Numbered from the stretch's first letter, positions 52,951 to 64,000 are shown. The stretch: DNA of 64,000 nt from Flectonema sp. DT1601 (GCA_964019425.1 OZ025806.1:305374-369373), one strand, 5' to 3'. Numbers and translations: made by a program. Notes: generated by a model not told the origin, from the letters alone.

Positions 52951-53637
52951 TGCCTGCTGAAGGGCACGGCACTGACACAAGTGCTGACGGGGAAGGAGGA
53001 AGTGGGGATGTCGGGCCTCCTGAGTGGAGTGGTCAAAGGGAGTGGGGAGTGCCTGGAGAAGCTGTCCAAGATGTTCGACCCGCTACAAGACAGGCAGCAG
53101 GGGGAGGTAGTAGGAACCCTGACGTCCATAGTAGACGCCCTGTTGGAGGAGAAGAAAGAGGAGTGCGAACCGTTGTTCTCGGCAGTACAGCTGAAACAGC
53201 TGGTCTGCACGGGATGTGCGGACGCCTCCGGATCGACGGATGAGTTGACGCTGATCCCACTGTGTGGCCGTACACCACAAGTGAGGCTTCAGCCAACGAA
53301 GGAGAGAGTCGAGTGGTCCTGCGAGAAGCTGTGCGGCAGCAATGAGGCCACGTTGGAAGAGAGTTTCGCCTCGCTCCCAAGCTCCTTGATCTTCCAGAGA
53401 GACAAGCAGGACACGCAAGGGTCCTTGGGATGGGAAGAGCGCTTCCAGGTGCAGGTCGGGGAGAGGGTGATGACGTACCAGCAAACGGGAGCGATCGCAC
53501 ACCTCGGGAGTGACAACGCGGGGCACTACGTGTCATACACGTGGGACGGAGTAGGCTGGCAGAAGCAAGACGACAAGGCAATAAGCCAAGTGTCGAGGGT
53601 AGAGGGATCGACCCAAGAGGACGTCGGGTGCCGATGA
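52951..53637 (+). CDS. ubiquitin-specific protease-like fragment (peptidase C19), 5' part missing
   Basis: The frame is open from 52,912, but the coding signal starts sharply at 52,951 after GTCCATACAG, which looks like a splice acceptor. QCLLKGTALTQVL resembles the segment just after the catalytic Cys box (LQCL.NTP.L..). F.PLQDRQQGEVVGTLTSIVDALLE followed by LKQLVCTGC resembles the QQDA.EFL..LLD..H / K..C..C part. GAIAHLGSDNAGHYVSY.WDGVGWQKQDD is a clear USP His box with the W...DD that follows. The catalytic Cys motif (N.CY.NS) is not encoded here. Composition is visibly GC-rich compared with everything around it, suggesting a different origin or host-exon status. AATAATAAAA after the stop resembles a polyadenylation signal. 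Confidence 0.6.
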   Translation, partial: CLLKGTALTQVLTGKEEVGMSGLLSGVVKGSGECLEKLSKMFDPLQDRQQGEVVGTLTSIVDALLEEKKEECEPLFSAVQLKQLVCTGCADASGSTDELTLIPLCGRTPQVRLQPTKERVEWSCEKLCGSNEATLEESFASLPSSLIFQRDKQDTQGSLGWEERFQVQVGERVMTYQQTGAIAHLGSDNAGHYVSYTWDGVGWQKQDDKAISQVSRVEGSTQEDVGCR

Positions 53638-53640
53638 GAT

Positions 53641-54020
53641 GGATTCCGGTGGTAATTGTCCTTCCATGCTTTGCACCTGTCGAAATAATAAAACTTAAAA
53701 ACTACACACGCACCAATAACAAGCGATTACACTAGAACGCGCGATTGCAAGAACACCCTGGTTCAAGGTGGCTCGCTGCGGCGGGGTAACTGAAGTCCGT
53801 TTTCGTTGGACTCAGCTCCACCACTTCGAAAACGTGAGTGTGAGAGAAAGAAGTGATCGAGCTGTACAAAGAATTTCTTTTTGAAAAAATAGAAGGCTAA
53901 AGAATATATAAAAAATGCCTGTTGTTTTGTTCATTTTTCCAACTTCGGAATCATACACTTTTCTGTCTGATTCCTTTGATTATTTCTTTCCGGTGCTAAG
54001 CTTGGTGGGGGGGAGTTGAA
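53641..54020. other. unassigned spacer
   Basis: Starts with the 3' flank of the protease-like frame, then moderately GC-rich sequence (CGCGCGATTGCAAGAAC...) that becomes AT-rich. No gene or repeat recognised. Confidence 0.3.
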
Positions 54021-54024
54021 TTTC

Positions 54025-54660
54025 CAGGTGAGATTTGGACTGTTAGCTTTTGGCTAAGGCCCTCCCTGAAGAGCAAGAACAAAAAAACTACTCACACCTG
54101 AAGAAAACATACACAAAGAACACACTGTAAGCTGTGTGTGTATTTTGTGTTTGTCACAACAGGAGAGAAAAGAAAGAATGTCAAGGTTGGTCACCTTGCC
54201 TATCAACGCACAACATTGGTGGTCTCTACTAGACCCTGAGTGATCCCACTGGATCTCTCATCGTTCATAGTACCCTGTGTGAAGTTATAAAATCAAAGGT
54301 AAACTATGAACTACAAATGACTTAGCCTGTTATTATAATGCCACAGGCAGGCCCTGCATTCAGCAACTATCCAGCAGTGCTTGGATGTCCTGATCTTCTT
54401 CTAAAAAAAAGAAAGAAAAACAAAACTGTAGCTGGGATCACTCAGGATCAACAGACTACCAATGCTACCTGTTGTACTTGCTCACTATGGGGGTGATGCC
54501 AAACACCCAGAAGTACTAAACTGCTTTCCTTCTTGCTGCCCAGGAGTTTCTGACCAGAACTAATAGAAAATAAAAAGTAGATGGGAAACAATAAAAAGTA
54601 AAATGGATATAACTGAAGTTAAACAAGACAAATGAAGTAACAGACCAGAACAGAAAGAGG
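54025..54660 (+). repeat. dispersed blocks P-R-Q (uninterrupted version)
   Basis: P (54,025-54,127), R (54,128-54,485) and Q (54,486-54,605 and onward) match 12,172-12,868. Here Q continues as AAAATGGATATAACTGAAG, and AACAGACCAGA follows. The AATAGAAAATAAAAAGTAGA / GGGAAACA part of Q is also related to 16,330-16,420 inside the LINE 3' region. Confidence 0.7.
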
Positions 54661-54714
54661 ATTGTAATAGAAGATTACAAATAAAAAAATGCAAGTATCA
54701 ACACATAATCAAGA

Positions 54715-54991
54715 TACACCAGCAGCTAACAAACAACATAAAATTGAAGATCAGTTGCCAGAGTATTTCAACCATGGTAGAATACTCGCCCCTCTGGCAG
54801 GGATTATCCCAGACTTGTCCTTTAATCTAGTTGGACACCATGGCTTACAACCCTTCCAGAGGGAAGCACCATTATGACTTCTATTTTTTTTCTCCAAGAA
54901 AATCATAAGGTGGGAACAAAGAAAAATGCTAAGAGGAACCCCCTATTAACACCTAAGACATCTAAACTGCAGCCCAGCCTATGCCCAATGC
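54715..54991 (-). repeat. 277-bp inverted arm, right
   Basis: Partner of 52,653-52,927. The arms enclose the protease-like fragment and the P-R-Q blocks. The right arm is followed within 40 bases by the second GC-rich frame. Confidence 0.75.
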
Positions 54992-55031
54992 AATGAAATT
55001 ACCTGAATGAATTCTAGCGAACAAGGACCGG

Positions 55032-55675
55032 ATGGAGGTACGCGAGGCACCGCCGTCGGAGGAGGACACAGCGGGGTACACGTCCAGGGAACTGGTATCG
55101 AGCGTCTGGAACGCGGAGATGGAGAAGCTGGGGGCGGCGGCATGCCTGATACACATGGGAACGCTCGACAGGAGGTTCACGTGGTCGGGCTGCCTACCGA
55201 CATGGGACGAAGCGACGGCGGAGTACGTGGCAGCGCTGCTAGGGCTCAACGCGATCAGGGAGAGATCGCAACTGCTGGGGGGTGAGACACAGATCGAGGT
55301 GGTCACACCGCAGCAGGGGTGGGGAGTCGAGCAGCAGGAGGCGCTGAAGTTGGTAGCGCTCCCGTCGGTGATAGAACACCAGGTGACGGAAAGCCCCCGA
55401 GGGGTGGAGAACCTGGCCCTCTGGGAAGCGGAGTCGGCGGCGTGGGACGAGCCGGTGGAGCTCTCGGAGGACGGGCTCGACTACCTGGTGATCGAGCTGG
55501 AGATGAATCTGGGGCTGTCCCATTTGAGGGGAAAGACGGCGGAACCGGTGGAATCCCAGTCGCTCCCGGGAGGGTCGACGGCGTCAGGCGAAGACAGACC
55601 ACGAGCCGGGAGTGTATGCATCGTGGGAGGAGGCGAAGGCACAGACGGAAGGGTGCCCGAATGCGACACACCAGA
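55032..55675 (+). CDS. GC-rich coding fragment, unknown function, 3' end cut by a LINE
   Basis: A frame of about 214 residues in visibly GC-rich sequence with acidic, coding-like composition (ELVSSVWNAEMEKLG, TWSGCLPTWDEATAEYVAAL, EDGLDYLVIELEMNLG). The C-terminal third is low-complexity, Gly/Ser/Glu-rich. The last codons EFR come from the LINE terminus GAATTTCGATAA, so the original reading frame was interrupted at about 55,675. The start is uncertain because an upstream exon is possible. I recognise no family. It might belong to the same gene as the protease-like fragment, or to its neighbour. A competing plus frame at 55,007-55,285 is less convincing. Confidence 0.4.
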
Positions 55676-55940
55676 ATTTCGATAAAGTGGGAAGTAACGG
55701 ACTGGGAGCTTTTGGCTCCTGCCCTATTCCCGATGTAAACTTTCTTTTTATTTTTATTTTTTTTTAACAGGCCCAAAGGGCGACAATGATGGTTGCTGAC
55801 CAAGGAATAATATTCAAATGAATTTTCGTTTCAAAGAAACGAACAGAATTAAGAGAGAGGCAGAGAAAAAAAAAAAAAAAAAGAAAGAAAAGAAAGAAAA
55901 GAAAAGAATGAAAAAAATGAAGAGGAAATAATCAAACATG

Positions 55941-55978
<38 letters not shown>

Positions 55979-58283
55979 TGAGGCGGTGCAGAAACCCCCC
56001 CCCCAATTTTTACCAGGCTATTCTGTGGGCACCTAATACCCAATCCGAGCTCACCACCCCACGAAAATACTATCCAAAAAACTCAAATCCGGTACTGGGG
56101 CATCCTCTAACTGCTCACTAGTTTCAAAATTCTATATTTTTTGACTGTTTCTGGTACTTTTGCCTTGTATCTCTGTTGGTTGCCCTCAAAATACTCAAAA
56201 ACCAGCTTAGCAGCTACATTGCAGAAATTTGTTTACACCCTGGATTCCTATGAAGACTGGAATGATAGGAACAGGAGAAGTGATGAGACAGGAGAATCAT
56301 AGATCCCGTGAGAACTGCAGAGTACGATATCGGGTGGTGATTCTGAGTCACCCTTGCTGGCAGTGATGATTGAGCATGATGTGAGCATGCTGTTCACAAT
56401 AAGTACACCCTCAGGATTACTGGAGTTTTTCTAGAATCTATAGCCGCTTGAGGACGCTGCTACAAGCTCTATGTTCCAGTGGCTGGGGGTAGCAGAAGTG
56501 AATAAGACTGGGATAGTAGTAGGAAAGGAATTGTGGAAGAATAGGGACAAGAAGGTGGAGTCAGTGGTTGCCTGTCAGTTGTAACACCTGACATGAAAAA
56601 TCAGGTTCAATAAGAACTGGTAACCACTAGTGGTACCATAATATAAAACTCCTCCAAGTATCAAAAAAAGGAGAGAGGCAGTTACTGTTACTGTTGAAAA
56701 CATGATGACCTCGTATCAACTAGTCGATAATAACTCCCCTCTAAAAGACACTATCTCATACACACAGTACTGTTCTCTACCTGGAGTTGAGTTTCAGCAG
56801 TTTCGGCGCTGTATGAATGTGTGCAACTACCGTCTCGCAGGCAGCAATCTCTGAAAGAAGCTTGCCTTCCCGGCATCTTCAGTATTCGCCACATGTATCT
56901 GTGATGTTGACAGATGTAATGGGTGGATCTCTGGGGCCTTCAACATCATCGTAACTTCCTTCTGGCGCTCATAAAGTCCGAAGCTGAGAAGCGAACAACA
57001 ATGAGAGGAATTATTGAAATAGATTCTCACATTGGAGATAAGAGACATGTCAGGTGTATTGAGAAGATACATCTAATCCATCCTGGTGACTATATCATGA
57101 CTCTGGATTATAAAGAAAAGGACTTCTAATGACAGAAGGGCCAAATTCCCCTTTCTATCAACAGGGGAAATAGTCTGCTTGGATGTGTACTACATGAGCA
57201 GTTTGGAACTGAGGTTCAGTGTGGCCATAACAACTTCCTACTCCTACACATCAACCAGAATGCGATAGTAACGTATCCGGTTATGAATAAGTTCTTCTTG
57301 ATGTCTGAGAATGATAAGATGATTCACTATTGGGCTGATGCTGGTAGGCACCTTGAGAACACAACCGTCATCAGCCTGTTCTGTAAAATAGGTTAATCAG
57401 CTTGGGTTAACTTTTTCCCTAGTCGGCATGGCAAGTCCGAATGTGGTTGACACTTTGGCAATATCACATCTGTGCTGACACTCGCATCTAAATCGCAGGA
57501 AATCTGGGCCTTCAAGAAAAACAAAATTTCAAACATAATTTCTACCAGTGCCACACAGCTTACAAGGCAAATGTTACTAGAAACAGTCAAAAAAGTGAAA
57601 TTTTTAAACTGGTGGGCAGTAAAAGGGTGCCCCAGTACCGGATTTGAGTTTTTTGGATACTATTTTCGTGGGGTGGTGGGCTCGGATTGGGTGTTAGGTG
57701 CCCACGGGATAGCCTGGTAAAAATTGGGGGGGGGGTTTCTGCACATCCTCATATATAAATAAAAAACGTTGTATGAAAAAGGAAAAAAAAGACCAGAAAA
57801 GGAAAGACAAAATGAAAAGGTATAATATTATTGTGGGGATATGAGGGATAGCAGGGAGATGCTCTTTTTTTTTTTTTTTTTTTTTTCTTATTTATTATTT
57901 AAAAAAAGGAAACAATCAGTTTAGGACTCGATCAGGACGGAAAATAGAAATTAATCGACATAGTTGATCGATAGAAAAAAAAACAATGATAACATTGTTT
58001 ATTCATTTTTTTTTTTTTTTTTTTTTTTAAATCTTTTTAATTATTTTAAAGAAAAAACAATCAGTTTAGCATCTTGACCAGGACGGAAAATAGTAAGTAA
58101 TCGACATAGTCGATCGATAAAAAAAAAACAATGATAACATTGTTTATTCCTTTTTTTTTTTTTTTTATTCTTTTTATTTATTTTTAAAGAAAAAACAATC
58201 AGTTTAGCGTCCTGACCAGGACGGAAAATAGAAATTAATTGACATAGTTGATCGATAGAAAAAAAAACAATGATAACATGGTT
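55675..58283 (-). mobile_element. RLE LINE 3' fragment, minus orientation, interrupted
   Basis: The terminal block TTTCGATAAAGTGGGAAGTA starts here and runs to an ATATAT tract at 55,979. The block resumes at 57,751 after an inserted transposon and continues as three satellite units up to 58,283. There a plus-oriented LINE piece interrupts it. The same satellite appears to resume at 62,584. Confidence 0.7.
55980..57750 (+). mobile_element. DNA transposon with ~190-bp terminal inverted repeats
   Basis: The left end GAGGCGGTGCAGAAACCCC and right end (inverted) GAGGATGTGCAGAAACCCC share about 190 bp including AATTTTTACCAGGCTA, CCCACGAAAATA and AACTCAAATCCGGTACTGGG. It sits in an (AT)n tract, so the target duplication cannot be measured. 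Inside are only short coding-like stretches on the plus strand, near 56,470-56,583 (MFQWLGVAEVNKTG...), 56,923-57,129 (...GIIEIDSHIGDKRH...) and 57,165-57,398, in different frames. These probably are transposase debris. The IEID..IG.KR string faintly recalls Merlin/IS1595 transposases, but I would not assign it. Confidence 0.65.
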
Positions 58284-61200
58284 ATTTTTCTCAACGATCG
58301 GCTATGCCGATCGACCTTTAAAATAATTGTCTTCTTCTTCTCGTCGACCAGATCCAATTGATCAACCTTTTTTTTTTTTTTCCTTTATTCCTTCCATCCC
58401 TCCCGCTCCCCTCATTTTAATAAAAACAAGATCAGCTCAGCTTGATCGTTATTTATTTATTTATTTTTTTTTTTTGTTGGTCCTAGTCAAGACCTTAAAC
58501 TGACTAATCGGTCTTAACTTTAACTAAGTGAATGAACCCTTCCCGTTTTCCTTTTCCCTTTATTACTCTCTATCTGGTCTGTTATGTCATAAATCTCATT
58601 TAATTTTATCATTCATTTTAATTTTCACTGTTTCCCATCTACATTTTATTTTCAAATAGTTCCGGTCTGTCTTTAATTTTAAATAAAACTGATCATGTTA
58701 ACTCAATATTTTTTCTTATGTTCAAGAGATACCAACACGCAAGAGATACCAACGCACATACGAGATACCAGCACTTCCGAGATACCGACACAAAAGAGAT
58801 ACCAAGACACTTAAGATACCAGCAAGGACAGTGAGAGGTAGAATGAACTCTCCTCCTTGTGTCCGATCCTGATTATTTTTTGTTGAATTGGTAGTGTTAC
58901 CTCAGTTTGCTACTCTCGTATCTGTGTTGTGTTAACTCATGTAAGTGATCTTAACTCCTGTTAAATAAAAAAAAAAAAAAAAAAAAAAAAAAATTAAAAA
59001 AGAAGAATTTTCAAATGAAGTTATATCAACCCCTGCCACCCATTATGATCAATTCCGCTTGTTTCTTTTTTTTTCTTTCTTTTCTTCAAATATAAAAAAA
59101 AAATTAAAAAATATAAAAGATGAAACAATGTTATCATTGTTTTTTTTATCGATCGACTATGTCGATTACTTCCAGTTTTCCGTCCTGGTCAAGACGCTAA
59201 ACTGATTGTTTTTTTTTTTTCAAAATAAAAAAATATTAAAAAAAAAAAAAAATAAAAAGAATAAACAATGTTATCATTGTTTTTTTTTTTTATCGTTCGA
59301 CTTTGTTGACTAATTTCTATTTTCCGTTTTTTTTTCTTAAAAAATAAATAAAAAGAATTTAAAATAAAAAAAAAAAAAGAATAAACAATGTTATCATTGT
59401 TTTTTTTTATCGATCGACTATGTCGATTACTTTCTATTTTCCGTCCTGGTCAAGACGCTAAACTGATTGTTTTTTTTTTCAAAATAAATAAAAAAAAAAA
59501 AAAAATAAAAAAAATAAAAAAAAAGAATAAACAATGTTATCATTGTTTTTTTTTTATCGTTCGACTTTGTTGACTAATTTCTATTTTCCGTTTTTTTTCT
59601 TTTTAAAAAATAAATAAAAAGAACTTAAAAAAAAAAAAAAAAAAGAATAAACAATGTTATCATTGTTTTTTTTTTATCGTTCGACTTTGTCGACTAATTT
59701 CTATTTTCCGTTTTTTTTCTTTAAAAAATAAATAAAAAGAATTTAAAAAAAAAAAAAAAAAAAAAGAATAAACAATGTTATCATTGTTTTTTTATCGATC
59801 GACTATGTCGATTACTTTCTATTTTCCGTCCTGGTCAAGACGCTAAACTGATTGTTTTTTTTTTTCAAAATTAATAAAAAAGAATATAAAAAAATACAAA
59901 AAAAGAATAAACAATGTTATCATTGTTTTTTTTTTATCGTTCGACTTTGTCGACTAATTTCTATTTTCCGTTTTTTTTTCTTTAAAAAATAAATAAAAAG
60001 AATTTAGAATAAAAAAAAAGAATAAACAATGTTATCATTGTTTTTTTTTTATCGTTCGACTTTGTCGACTAATTTCTATTTTCCGTTTTTTTTTCTTAAA
60101 AAATAAATAAAAAGAATTTAAAATAAAAAAAAAAAAAGAATAAACAATGTTATCATTGTTTTTTTTTATCGATCGACTATGTCGATTACTTTCTATTTTC
60201 CGTCCTGGTCAAGACGCTAAACTGATTGTTTTTTTTTTCAAAATAAATAAAAAAAAAATATAAAAAAATAAAAAAAAAAGAATAAACAATGTTATCATTG
60301 TTTTTTTTTATCGTTCGACTTTGTCGACTAATTTCTATTTTCCGTTTTTTTTTTTCTTTAAAAATAAATAAAAAGAATTTAAAATAAAAAAAAAGAATAA
60401 ACAATGTTATCATTGTTTTTTTTATCGATCGACTATGTCGATTACTTTCTATTTTCCGTCCTGGTCAAGACGCTAAACTGATTGTTTTTTTTTCAAAATT
60501 AATAAAAAAGAATATAAAAAAATACAAAATGGAGAATAAACAATGTTATCATTGTTTTTTTTATCGTTCGACTTTGTCGACTAATTTCTATTTTCCGTTT
60601 TTTTTTTTCTTTAAAAAATAAATAAAAAGAATTTAAAATAAAAAAAAAAGAATAAACAATGTTATCATTGTTTTTTTATCGATCGACTATGTTGATTACT
60701 TTCTATTTTCCGTCCTGGTCAAGACGCTAAACTGATTGTTTTTTTTCAAAATTAATAAAAAAGAATATAAAAAAAAATAAAAAAAAAAAGAATAAACAAT
60801 GTTATCATTGTTTTTTTATCGATCGACTATGTCGATCACTTTTTATTTTCCGTCCTGGTCAAGACGCTAAACTGATTGTTTTTTTTTCAAAATTAATAAA
60901 AAAGAATATAAAAAAATACAAAATGGAGAATAAACAATGTTATCATTGTTTTTTTTATCGTTCGACTTTGTCGACTAATTTCTATTTTCCGTTTTTTTTT
61001 TTCTTTAAAAAATAAATAAAAAGAATTTAAAATAAAAAAAAAGAATAAACAATGTTATCATTGTTTTTTTTTATCGATCGACTATGTCGATTACTTTCTA
61101 TTTTCCGTCCTGGTCAAGACGCTAAACTGATTGTTTTTTTTTTTTTTTCAAAATAAAAAAAATATTAAAAAAAAAAAAAATAAAAAAAAAAGAATAAACA

Positions 61201-62583
61201 ATGTTATCATTGTTTTTTTTTATCGTTCGACTATGTCGACTAATTTCTATTTTCCGTTTTTTTTTTTTTCTTTAAAAAATAAATAAAAAGAATTTAAAAT
61301 AAAAAAATAAAAAAAAAAAGAATAAACAATGTTATCATTGTTTTTTTATCGATCGACTATGTCGATCACTTTTTATTTTCCGTCCTGGTCAAGACGCTAA
61401 ACTGATTGTTTTTTTTTCAAAATTAATAAAAAAGAATATAAAAAAATACAAAATGGAGAATAAACAATGTTATCATTGTTTTTTTTATCGTTCGACTTTG
61501 TCGACTAATTTCTATTTTCCGTTTTTTTTTTTCTTTAAAAAATAAATAAAAAGAATTTAAAATAAAAAAAAAAGAATAAACAATGTTATCATTGTTTTTT
61601 TATCGATCGACTATGTTGATTACTTTCTATTTTCCGTCCTGGTCAAGACGCTAAACTGATTGTTTTTTTTCAAAATTAATAAAAAAGAATATAAAAAAAA
61701 ATAAAAAAAAAAAGAATAAACAATGTTATCATTGTTTTTTTTTATCGTTCGACTTGTTGACTAATTTCTATTTTCCTTTTTTTTTCTTTTTAAAAATAAA
61801 TAAAAAGAATTAAAAAAAAAAAAAAAAAGAATAAACAATGTTATCATTGTTTTTTTTATCGATCGACTATGTCGATTACTTTCTATTTTCCGTCCTGGTC
61901 AGGACGCTAAACTGATTGTTTTTTCTTTAAAAATAAATAAAAAGAATAAAAAAAAAAAAAAAAAGGAATAAACAATGTTATCATTGTTTTTTTTTTTTAT
62001 CGATCGACTAAGTCGATTACTTACTATTTTCCGTCCTGGTCAAGACGCTAAACTGATTGTTTTTTCTTTAAAAAATAAATAAAAAAAAAAAAAAAAAAAA
62101 AAAAAAGAATAAACAATGTTATCATTGTTTTTTTTCTATCGATCAACTATGTCGATTAATTTCTATTTTCCGTCCTGATCGAGACGCTAAACTGATTGTT
62201 TCCTTTTTTTAAATAATAAATAAGAAAAAAAAAAAAAAAAAAAAAGAGCATCTCCCTGCTATCCCTCATATCCCCACAATAATATTATACCTTTTCATTT
62301 TCTCTTTCCTTTTCTGGTCTTTTTTTTTCTTTTTTTTTCCTTTTTCATGCAACGTTTTTTATTTATATATATATTTTTTTTTTTTTTTTTTCTCTGCCTC
62401 TCTCTTAATTCTGTTCGTTTCTTTGAAACGAAAATTCATTTGAATATTATTCCTTGGTCAGCAACCATCATTGTCGCCCTTTGGGCCTGTTAAAAAAAAA
62501 TAAAAAATAAAAAGAAAGTTTACATCGGGAATAGGGCAGGAGCCAAAAGCTCCCAGTCCGTTACTTCCCACTTTATCGAAATT
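58284..62583 (+). mobile_element. RLE LINE 3' region, plus orientation (5'-truncated)
   Basis: Begins within a 212-bp-type repeat (GATCGGCTATGCCGATC, 58,297), then the TAAACTGACTAATCGGTC block, six GAGATACC boxes (58,730-58,830), the ...GTGATCTTAACTCCTGTTA join, about 3.1 kb of hairpin satellite (59,120-62,220) and the terminal block to TTTATCGAAATT at 62,583. It is inserted in a minus-oriented satellite array between ...GATAACAT and GTTTATTC. Confidence 0.75.
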
Positions 62584-63366
62584 CGTTTATTCATTTTTTT
62601 TTTTTTTTTTTTTTTTAAATCTTTTTAATTATTTTAAAGAAAAAACAATCAGTTTAGCGTCTTGACCAGGACGGAAAATAGTAAGTAATCGACATAGTCG
62701 ATCGATAAAAAAAAAACAATGATAACATTGTTTATTCCTTTTTTTTTTTTTTTTATTCTTTTTATTTATTTTTAAAGAAAAAACAATCAGTTTAGCGTCC
62801 TGACCAGGACGGAAAATAGAAAGTAATCGACATAGTCGATCGATAAAAAAAAACAATGATAACATTGTTTATTCTTGTTTTTTTTTTTAATTCTTTTTAT
62901 TTATTTTTAAAAAGAAAAAAAATGGAAAATAGAAATTAGTCAACAAAGTCGAACGATAAAAAAAAAACAATGATAACATTGTTTATTCTTTTTTTTGTAT
63001 TTTTTTATATTCTGTTTTATTAATTTTGAAAAAAAAGCAATCAGTTTAGCGTCTTGACCAGGACGGAAAATAGAAAGTAATCGACATAGTCGATCGATAA
63101 AAAAAACAATGATAACATTGTTTATTCTTTTTTTTTTTTTTTATTTTAATTCTTTTTATTTATTTTTAAAAAGAAAAAAAATGGAAAATAGAAATTAGTC
63201 AACAAAGTCGAACGATAAAAAAAAAACAATGATAACATTGTTTATTCTTTTTTTTGTATTTTTTTATATTCTTTTTTATTAATTTTGAAAAAAAAACAAT
63301 CAGTTTAGCGTCTTGACCAGGACGGAAAATAGAAAGTAATCGACATAGTCGATCGATAAAAAAAAC
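62584..63366 (-). repeat. hairpin satellite, continuation of the interrupted minus array
   Basis: Resumes with GTTTATTCATTTT, matching the tail of the unit at 57,990-58,040, and carries about five more units before the TIR element at 63,369. The order fits a single minus array split by the LINE at 58,284-62,583. Confidence 0.7.
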
Positions 63367-63368
63367 AA

Positions 63369-64000
63369 GGGTAAAGGGGTCTTTCCTACACAAATAGTTT
63401 CAGAACGGCCATTCATTACAAAATCCAAAATGGCTGTAAACCGTCCAGTTCGATCCTGGGTGAGGGCATTTTTTTTTTTCCTGGATTTTTTTTTCAGGTT
63501 GGACTTTGTACGGGGGAGGTTGGCTTTTATTAGTGGCTCCCCCCCCTTGGGGGGGGTTGGGGGGGGGGCTTGCGTCCCGCCAAGAATTTGGCGGACGCAA
63601 GCCCCCTTGCACTCTTCCCCAGCTTAACATCCATTAGTAGCAAACTTGTTTTTTGAGGTTGGACTTTGTACGGGACAGGCAGACTTTGTACGGGGGAGGT
63701 TGGCTTTTATTAGTGGCTCCCCCCCCTTGGGGGGGGTTGGGGGGGGGGCTTGCGTTCCGCCAAGAACTTGGCGGAACGCAAGCCCCCCTTGCACTCTTCC
63801 CAGCTTAATATCCATTAGTAGCAAATTTGTTTTTTGAGGTTGGACTTTGTACGGGGGAGGTTGGCTTTTATTAGGGGCTCCCCCCCCTTGGGGGGGGTTG
63901 GGGGGGGGGCTTGCGTTCCGCCAAGTTCTTGGCGGAACGCAAGCCCCCCCTTGCACTCTTCCCAGCTTAATACCCCGTTCTGGGGTGAAAAAATCCGGTG
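63369..64000. mobile_element. Mutator-like TIR element, right end beyond the window
   Basis: The left terminus GGGTAAAGGGGTCTTTCC and the following 130 bases match 43,660 onward almost exactly. The interior then carries three tandem copies (period about 180 bp) of the ACTTTGTACGGG/C-run/G-run/hairpin module, with hairpins at 63,569-63,601, 63,749-63,782 and 63,910-63,943. The third runs into GGGGTGAAAAAATCCGGTG, matching 43,935 on. No coding sequence seen. Confidence 0.7.

Noticed and set aside
56923-57129. Merlin/IS1595-type transposase
   Set aside because: Only one short string resembles the catalytic segment, and the neighbouring frames do not support it. It is kept as unassigned transposon debris.
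1-64000. Assignment to a kinetoplastid because of the VIPER-like element and RNase H LINE
   Set aside because: The LSU fragment differs from the trypanosomatid pattern as I remember it, and these element types occur in other eukaryotes. The host is left open.

Overview
The window is a repeat-dense, AT-biased eukaryotic sequence, not a bacterial one. It holds non-LTR retrotransposons (LINEs), Mutator-like DNA transposons, a tyrosine-recombinase retroelement, an LSU (28S-type) rRNA fragment, tRNA-like sequences and long homopolymer-rich satellite arrays. Gene density is very low. The host cannot be named from this window. The LSU fragment does not look trypanosomatid to my memory, although a VIPER-like element and an RNase H-bearing LINE could suggest that group.

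Layout. 1-1180 (minus) is the only good candidate for an intact ordinary host gene: a multi-pass membrane protein running off the left edge. 2.1-8.0 kb holds fossils of a tyrosine-recombinase (DIRS/Ngaro/VIPER-type) retroelement and a dispersed repeat. 8.9-10.1 kb is a TIR element with a 9-bp target duplication that carries an LSU rRNA fragment and a tRNA-like sequence. 10.2-12.2 kb is a 5'-truncated LINE with an RNase H domain. 12.2-12.9 kb is a mosaic of dispersed repeat blocks.

12,869-39,508 is the main object: head-to-tail copies, two full and one 5'-truncated, of a 10,351-bp LINE on the minus strand. Each full copy encodes one protein of about 1,700 residues with N-terminal zinc fingers, reverse transcriptase, a CCHC knuckle, a restriction-like endonuclease, and an unusual coiled-coil C-terminal extension of about 380 residues. 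Its 3' region is built from three tandem-repeat systems: a 212-bp repeat, six 17-bp-spaced GGTATCTC boxes, and about 19 copies of a hairpin satellite. It ends in a conserved terminal block. 41,936-52,248 and 58,284-62,583 are oppositely oriented 5'-truncated relatives with expanded satellites, and 55,675-58,283 is a third fragment.

39.5-41.9 kb holds minisatellites around a degenerate tRNA-Phe-like sequence. DNA transposons are nested inside the satellites at 43,660-44,156, 45,461-47,341 (a Mutator-like element with a broken transposase), 55,980-57,750 and 63,369 to the window end. Between two LINE tails, 52.6-55.7 kb holds two visibly GC-rich coding fragments. One matches the C-terminal part of a ubiquitin-specific protease, and the two are separated by 277-bp inverted arms.

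Functionally this is a layered transposon landscape rather than an operon. The best leads are the coiled-coil RLE LINE with its structured, repeat-built 3' region, and the Mutator-like elements that carry rRNA- and tRNA-derived cargo.
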